19,135 nt of DNA from Syntrophaceae bacterium (GTDB lineage: Bacteria; Desulfobacterota; Syntrophia; Syntrophales; UBA2185). Position numbers and translations under genes: made by a program. The notes under the pieces were generated by a model. The model had not been told where the DNA came from. It saw nothing but the letters and a program-made list of their open reading frames with translations, and searched no databases. Positions 15,510 to 19,135 of the stretch are shown here, in pieces (the stretch's first letter is position 1; each line of letters begins with the position of its first letter). Location of the stretch: assembly GCA_003508565.1 (NCBI GenBank), contig DNUI01000148.1, positions 1 through 19,135 of the forward strand, written 5' to 3'.

Positions 15510-15530
15510 AAACCGAAACCTGGTTTATTA

Positions 15531-15577
15531 GTGTTTTTATAAGAAAGGGCATCACCGCTTTCACCCTGCTGATGCCC
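15531..15577 (-). terminator. Hairpin between tRNA-Val and thrS, terminator or attenuator
   Basis: On the minus strand GGGCATCA (15577-15570) pairs perfectly with TGATGCCC (15554-15547) around a 15-base loop, then TTTCTTAT. It is 38 bases after the tRNA 3' end and 38 bases before the thrS start. It could end the tRNA transcript or act as an attenuator in a thrS leader. No T-box elements are visible. Confidence 0.6.
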
Positions 15578-15614
15578 TCACCAACATTAATTCTTGTTCA
15601 TGTCCCATAAAAAA

Positions 15615-15689
15615 TGGTAGGCACGCAGGGATTTGAACCCTGGACATCCACCGCGTCAGGATGGCGCTCTCCCCCTGAGCTACGTGCCT
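15615..15689 (-). tRNA. tRNA-Val (anticodon GAC)
   Basis: A 75-base gene including the encoded CCA (15617-15615). All arms fold: acceptor AGGCACG/CGTGCCT, D-stem GCTC/GAGC, anticodon stem CCATC/GGTGG with one G-U pair, loop CTGACGC giving anticodon GAC, five-base variable loop, and T-arm CAGGG/CCCTG with loop TTCAAAT. It reads GUC and GUU codons. Confidence 0.95.
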
Positions 15690-15720
15690 ACATCGATTTA
15701 TTCCCCAAAATAAGGCAATT

Positions 15721-15749
15721 TTTCTAACAGCAATCCCCTGTTATGTCAA
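15721..15749 (-). promoter_or_regulatory. Promoter of tRNA-Val
   Basis: Minus-strand TTGACA (15749-15744), a 17-base spacer and TAGAAA (15726-15721). Transcription should start near 15714, about 25 bases before the mature tRNA 5' end. Confidence 0.65.
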
Positions 15750-15930
15750 GCAAATATTATGATTTTATATATCTTTATGGCATACTCCGAGACCCTTGTA
15801 GTGATCTCTTCCTGAGGAAACACTTATGAAGTTTCTCCCGTCTCAAGCCCGTTCCCGGAAAGCAGGGATTACGAGGTATGCATTGAATTGTTTTTGACAT
15901 TAAAGACTTAACAAATCTATCCGCAAGGAT
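15750..15930. other. Intergenic region between tRNA-Val promoter and pgsA
   Basis: No gene is seen. A small hairpin-forming stretch occurs at 15818-15836 (GAAA, CTT / AAG, TTTC with a two-base bulge), and TTCCCGGAA at about 15853-15861 is palindromic. Neither is a convincing terminator for pgsA, so read-through into tRNA-Val is possible. Confidence 0.4.
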
Positions 15931-16470
15931 TTATGCCGCGGAAGCATTTAATTTTATCCCCCTTACCATGTAGTTCAGACCGGAAATAATAGTAAACAGG
16001 GCTGTGATCCATTGCAGAGCTATTAGCCACCTATAGTCAATAAATGCAGGAGCAATGCGAAACAAAAGGAAAAACAAAACCGTAAACAATTGGAGCGCCG
16101 TTGTAATCTTGCTGACAAATGACGGACGGATCTCGTACGGGATGGACATGATTGTCAGGATAGCAATACCGACAAGGATGATGAAATCCCTGCTGATAAC
16201 GATGACAGTGAGCCATCCCGGGATTACATCCTTTATCGATAGCGTCACAAAGCAACTCGCGAGGAGGGCTTTATCCGCTATGGGATCTAGGTATGCACCA
16301 AGCACTGTCTGCTGATTTAATATGCGTGCCAGGAAACCGTCAAGGGCATCCGTAATACCCGAAACAGCCAGAACAATAAGTGCCTTCAAAAAGGCGCCTT
16401 GCATAAGAAATATCACGACAATAGGAACAAGAAGAATCCGTAATAACGTCAATAGATTCGGTATATTCAT
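15931..16470 (-). CDS. pgsA: CDP-diacylglycerol-glycerol-3-phosphate 3-phosphatidyltransferase
   Basis: This makes phosphatidylglycerol phosphate from CDP-diacylglycerol and glycerol 3-phosphate in the inner membrane. The 179-residue, multi-helix protein carries the complete CDP-alcohol phosphotransferase signature D-x2-D-G-x2-A-R-x8-G-x3-D-x3-D: D41, D44, G45, A48, R49, G58, D62 and D66. The start with N-I-P-N-L-L-T-L-L-R is typical of PgsA. I use the ATG at 16468-16470; a TTG one codon earlier is possible, and neither has a clear ribosome site. It lies 33 bases after the FecR-domain gene, on the same strand, so may share its transcript. The enzyme family is certain; the exact alcohol substrate is inferred from overall similarity. 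Confidence 0.92.
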   Translation of the reverse strand: MNIPNLLTLLRILLVPIVVIFLMQGAFLKALIVLAVSGITDALDGFLARILNQQTVLGAYLDPIADKALLASCFVTLSIKDVIPGWLTVIVISRDFIILVGIAILTIMSIPYEIRPSFVSKITTALQLFTVLFFLLFRIAPAFIDYRWLIALQWITALFTIISGLNYMVRGIKLNASAA

Positions 16471-16503
16471 CAATCAGTTCTATCTGTCATATTCATGAGA
16501 ATT

Positions 16504-17271
16504 CTAGTCTGTTTCTAACTCTCTATCCCTCTCTTTGTTCCAATCCACCCACTCATCCCTATCTTCCTCTTCGGTAAAATCACGTGGTTTCTCTGCCGTT
16601 CCATCAGCAGCGATCCTTATCTGTTGCATGGATTTAATAATGACTACCCATTCCTCCATAGTGACTTTTTGGGGACCGGAAATCCGCTTGGGACCCGCAA
16701 TCTTATGGGGGGGTCCGATCATCTTCGGTAGTTCCGTGGGAGGCCCTCCTCCGGAAACGTGAACTTCTCCATCATATACCTTAACCAGAGCTGACTTATC
16801 ATCCTCTACATTCACGCGATATATGGTGCCCCTGACTCCTGCTACGGCATTCTCACACTGAAGCTCAAATTGACCCCTCCTTCCTACGGCTTTAGTCACA
16901 TTGGCCCATGTCTTTCCTACAGCCATATGAAACTTTATCTTTCTCGGCTGAGTCTCGCTGCCGGAATCAATCTGGAGAACCTTGAAATGAGAATTACCGG
17001 CAAAGCGTACCGTTGAATAATCAGGCAGGAACAGCTCCAGTTTCGCTTTAGATCCGGTACTGACTTGGTCGCCTGCCCTGAGAACATCTCCTCCTTTCAA
17101 GGAACGCCACTTTTTAGTCCCCGTATGAAGAACCTTCACAGACCCTTTTACAATGCTGACTTTCGCATCACCTCTTCCAATTTTTAACTCCATAACCCTC
17201 TTTGCATCAACCTGATCAAGACCAATCAACACAAATGATAATACGCATAACAACATTATTATCTTTTTCAT
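16504..17271 (-). CDS. Exported FecR-domain protein
   Basis: A 255-residue protein with a clean signal peptide (M-K-K then hydrophobic 4-18, probable cleavage near V-D-A, 21-23). Residues about 40-175 form a FecR-type beta domain: G-D-V-L-R-A-G-D-Q-V-S-T-G-S-K-A-K-L-E-L, then V-A-G-V-R-G-T-I-Y-R-V and V-Y-D-G-E-V-H-V. It lacks the sigma-factor partner and N-terminal helix of true FecR, so it is probably a periplasmic protein of unknown role. A glycine-proline linker with a six-residue period (185-202) and an acidic, tryptophan-bearing C-terminus follow. AAGGAG sits seven bases before the ATG. It is downstream of the lipoprotein gene by 103 bases. Confidence 0.85.
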   Translation of the reverse strand: MKKIIMLLCVLSFVLIGLDQVDAKRVMELKIGRGDAKVSIVKGSVKVLHTGTKKWRSLKGGDVLRAGDQVSTGSKAKLELFLPDYSTVRFAGNSHFKVLQIDSGSETQPRKIKFHMAVGKTWANVTKAVGRRGQFELQCENAVAGVRGTIYRVNVEDDKSALVKVYDGEVHVSGGGPPTELPKMIGPPHKIAGPKRISGPQKVTMEEWVVIIKSMQQIRIAADGTAEKPRDFTEEEDRDEWVDWNKERDRELETD

Positions 17272-17374
17272 CTGGGTCTCCTTATGTATGTGTAGTATTT
17301 TTCATCTTTTAAAGATACACAGCGTAAAAATTTTACCGATCTTTTTTGAAGTTACTAGTGCTGAACAATAAATG

Positions 17375-17983
17375 TTATGTCACGGGATCAGGAAAATCAG
17401 GAAGAGTCTTCATGGCCTTATCAACAACTTCCTGAATCGCCGGTTCATATGCCTGATATGACTCCATTTCGAGCTGTTCCCGTGAAAGTCCATAATTTCT
17501 TTTGACGGTTCCATACCGGGAACTCCAGAGAGTTCCGCCGGTCTTTGCACTCCGCAATTCGAACACAACGGATACATGTATTGGTGCATACACATACGTG
17601 AACGAAGTCGAGCACTCATGCAAAGTCGCATAAAGGACTGCATCGACCCCTAAAAGCTCACCTACAGCCTTGGGAGAAAGATTTTCTCTCTTATAATCCG
17701 CATACCCCTCATATACTTTAGAAAGCTTTGCGTCGATGAGCTCCAATGGTATTTTGGGATAGCCCTTAAAATACAGTTCGTTAAAAACCTTCTCCCTTAG
17801 TATCTGAGCCGCTTTTGCATCGTTAGTGTGATTGTTTACAGGTAACACGGCAATAAGCTTTGTGCCGCTTTTATGAAAATCGGGATCCACTTTGCTTGGT
17901 ATCGATGTACATCCCATAGTCATCATCAGGATAATTACCGATAGAAGCAGTTGACTGTATAAACAATTAAAAAGTGCTTTCAT
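17375..17983 (-). CDS. Lipoprotein of the DUF799/GNA1162-like family
   Basis: A 202-residue protein with a lipoprotein signal: hydrophobic residues about 9-22 and a lipobox M-T-M-G-C (Cys25), with no Asp after the cysteine, so outer-membrane placement is likely. The body begins K-L-I-A-V-L-P-V-N-N-H-T-N-D and contains L-L-G-V-D-A-V-L-Y-A-T and L-R-S-A-K-T-G-G-T-L-W-S-S, the pattern of the DUF799 lipoproteins, which resemble the CsgG/TolB-N fold. Function is not established for the family. It lies 16 bases after the FlgT-N-like gene, with no clear ribosome site, so translation may depend on the upstream gene. Confidence 0.75.
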   Translation of the reverse strand: MKALFNCLYSQLLLSVIILMMTMGCTSIPSKVDPDFHKSGTKLIAVLPVNNHTNDAKAAQILREKVFNELYFKGYPKIPLELIDAKLSKVYEGYADYKRENLSPKAVGELLGVDAVLYATLHECSTSFTYVYAPIHVSVVFELRSAKTGGTLWSSRYGTVKRNYGLSREQLEMESYQAYEPAIQEVVDKAMKTLPDFPDPVT

Positions 17984-17999
17984 GCGGAATTAAATAACT

Positions 18000-18683
18000 T
18001 TATTTTTGTTGTAAATAATTAACTTCCATATAATTTTGATCCGCACTAATATTTCGTATTGAAAATTGTCCCGTTTGCATGAGTTCATCCGCGACAGATT
18101 GAATATTGCCATCCTGAATATGTAACACGAGTTTTGCCATACCCCCCTCGAGGCGTTGAGGATGAAAAGTCCTCATACCTCTTACCCTGGTCTTCATGAG
18201 CTCTTTTACCTTTGAATAATCCGCATAATTATATAAACCCTGCACCGAAATAACTGCTGTTGTAAATGCAACCTTGTTCATCGCCACCGTGAGAAGTCCC
18301 AGGGCCTGGAGACTATCCCTGACAGTGCTCACAGATATTTTTGATTTAATTTCAACTTTATAGATTGTCTGATCCTGTTTTTCAGAGATAATTCTGTAAT
18401 CATGAACATAATCATCACTTTTGGCATAAATACTATCTTTGATTATCTGGGCTTTTTCTGCAGCGGTTGCATGCGGTATTAACGTTAATACCGCATGCTC
18501 CACAACCTTCTGCAGGGCATTACGGATAGCGTTATTCCTTGCACTCTCCATGTCATGATTTATTATGACACTTCTACCCTCTGCGTCCACTACAAGGATA
18601 TCCACATTATTCTGTGAAAATCCCTCACTAGATAGCAATAAGAAGATCCAGGGTGCAAATACAATAATAAACTTCTTTGTCAT
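18000..18683 (-). CDS. Exported protein with FlgT-N-like domain
   Basis: A 227-residue protein with a signal peptide (M-T-K-K, hydrophobic 5-19, likely cleavage after G-F-S-Q, about 24). Residues about 28-130 resemble the N-terminal domain of the flagellar assembly protein FlgT: D-A-E-G-R-S-V-I-I-N, A-R-N-N-A-I-R-N-A-L-Q-K-V-V-E, and Y-R-I-I-S-E. The rest (130-227) has an alpha/beta pattern I do not recognise. FlgT-N domains also occur in many non-flagellar envelope proteins, and no flagellar gene is near, so I do not infer a flagellar role. The ATG overlaps the preceding gene by four bases (ATGA), and no ribosome site is obvious, which fits coupling. Confidence 0.65.
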   Translation of the reverse strand: MTKKFIIVFAPWIFLLLSSEGFSQNNVDILVVDAEGRSVIINHDMESARNNAIRNALQKVVEHAVLTLIPHATAAEKAQIIKDSIYAKSDDYVHDYRIISEKQDQTIYKVEIKSKISVSTVRDSLQALGLLTVAMNKVAFTTAVISVQGLYNYADYSKVKELMKTRVRGMRTFHPQRLEGGMAKLVLHIQDGNIQSVADELMQTGQFSIRNISADQNYMEVNYLQQK

Positions 18684-19090
18684 TTTTTCAGCTTATCTAT
18701 CTCTTCCCTGATCACCCTTTCGGCAATCTCCGGAACCATCTCTTTTGCGATCCTTTCGGCAGTTTCAGTAACCCTTTTCATTATCTCTTCATTAAGGCCT
18801 GTATCAAACACCGGGCCCACGGAACCCTTTCCCACAACATCCGTATGGTCATACACCGTATCGTCAGGCCTGGACACTCTCTCATACACCCGGCCATCAA
18901 TGACAATAATCTCACGATCTTTCTTGGAGTCGCCTTCTATGGTATGATCGGCTACGTCAACGAGACTATAAATCCTATCATCTGGTTTCAATAGACGACC
19001 GTCTATGATAATATCGTGATCACGGGTGTCCTCAACTGCCCTGCCCCCTCCATTTAGCACTCCCATACTATGCTTTGATGTTGCATCCAT
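18680..19090 (-). CDS. Small repeat protein of unknown function
   Basis: A 136-residue hydrophilic, acidic protein with no signal peptide or membrane segment. I do not recognise it as a named family. It has two tandem copies of a ~35-residue unit, I-D-G-R ... P-D-D ... Y ... D-V, at residues 29-46 and 64-85, and a C-terminal amphipathic helix (about 101-136) with V-P-E-I-A-E-R-V-I-R-E-E-I. That helix resembles C-terminal tails of assorted deltaproteobacterial proteins, from memory. The ATG at 19088-19090 has GAGG six bases upstream; a GTG at 19102 is the alternative. It is coupled to the FlgT-N-like gene by an ATGA overlap, which points to a shared process. Confidence 0.7.
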   Translation of the reverse strand: MDATSKHSMGVLNGGGRAVEDTRDHDIIIDGRLLKPDDRIYSLVDVADHTIEGDSKKDREIIVIDGRVYERVSRPDDTVYDHTDVVGKGSVGPVFDTGLNEEIMKRVTETAERIAKEMVPEIAERVIREEIDKLKK

Positions 19091-19098
19091 AATCAGCC

Positions 19099-19134
19099 TC
19101 ACTTTGCCTCAGGATATGTCACGGGATAACTGTT
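19099..19134 (-). CDS. Possible end of an upstream gene (edge fragment)
   Basis: A minus-strand frame from the window edge reads eleven residues ending Y-P-V-T-Y-P-E-A-K and stops at 19101-19099, eight bases before the next start. The position fits an operon partner. It is too short to identify, and another frame also runs a few codons into a stop at 19109. Confidence 0.3.
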   Translation of the reverse strand, partial: NSYPVTYPEAK

Positions 19135-19135
19135 C

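Noticed and set aside
1..19135. CRISPR arrays, insertion sequences, phage genes or toxin-antitoxin pairs
   Set aside because: No regularly spaced repeats, transposase, integrase or paired small antitoxin-like genes were found on either strand.

Overview
The window looks like chromosomal core DNA from an anaerobic deltaproteobacterium-type organism (Desulfobacterota, perhaps the Syntrophales or a relative). This is inferred from three things: a glycyl-radical-enzyme activase at the left edge, an atpZ-atpI-atpB set apart from the rest of the ATP synthase genes, and a PxxKW-type cysteine-rich protein, a family I associate with these bacteria. There is no IS element, prophage or CRISPR array. Nearly all genes are on the minus strand; only the activase fragment (left edge) and the PxxKW gene (7236-7517) are on the plus strand.

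Layout. 1-609 (+): C-terminal part of a radical-SAM activase. 836-6954 (-): ptsH, ptsI, plsB, atpZ, atpI, atpB, read right to left, closed by a hairpin terminator at about 769-810. HPr and enzyme I are translationally coupled to each other, and enzyme I to the glycerol-3-phosphate acyltransferase. No sugar permease (EII) is present, which suggests a regulatory PTS. 7141-7564 (+): a one-gene unit for the PxxKW protein with a near-consensus promoter and a long terminator hairpin. 7589-15509 (-): the translation cluster thrS, infC, rpmI, rplT, pheS, pheT, ihfA, in the same order as in Escherichia coli but without pheM, followed by a MerR-type regulator. 15615-15689 (-): tRNA-Val(GAC) with its own promoter. 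15931-19135 (-): pgsA preceded by a run of envelope genes (FecR-domain protein, DUF799-like lipoprotein, FlgT-N-like exported protein, a small repeat protein).

Main points for a second look. infC can only encode its conserved N-terminal domain if translation starts at an AUA codon at 13439-13441, behind a very strong ribosome-binding site. This parallels the AUU start that underlies IF3 autoregulation in E. coli. The 389-base gap between ihfA and the merR-like gene (7928-8316) holds no gene but many inverted repeats, including a three-stem element of about 80 bases with two mutually exclusive pairings. The envelope gene run before pgsA and its 136-residue repeat protein are the least familiar coding part. 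I see no clearly new multi-gene system; most of the window is well-known housekeeping DNA in an informative arrangement.
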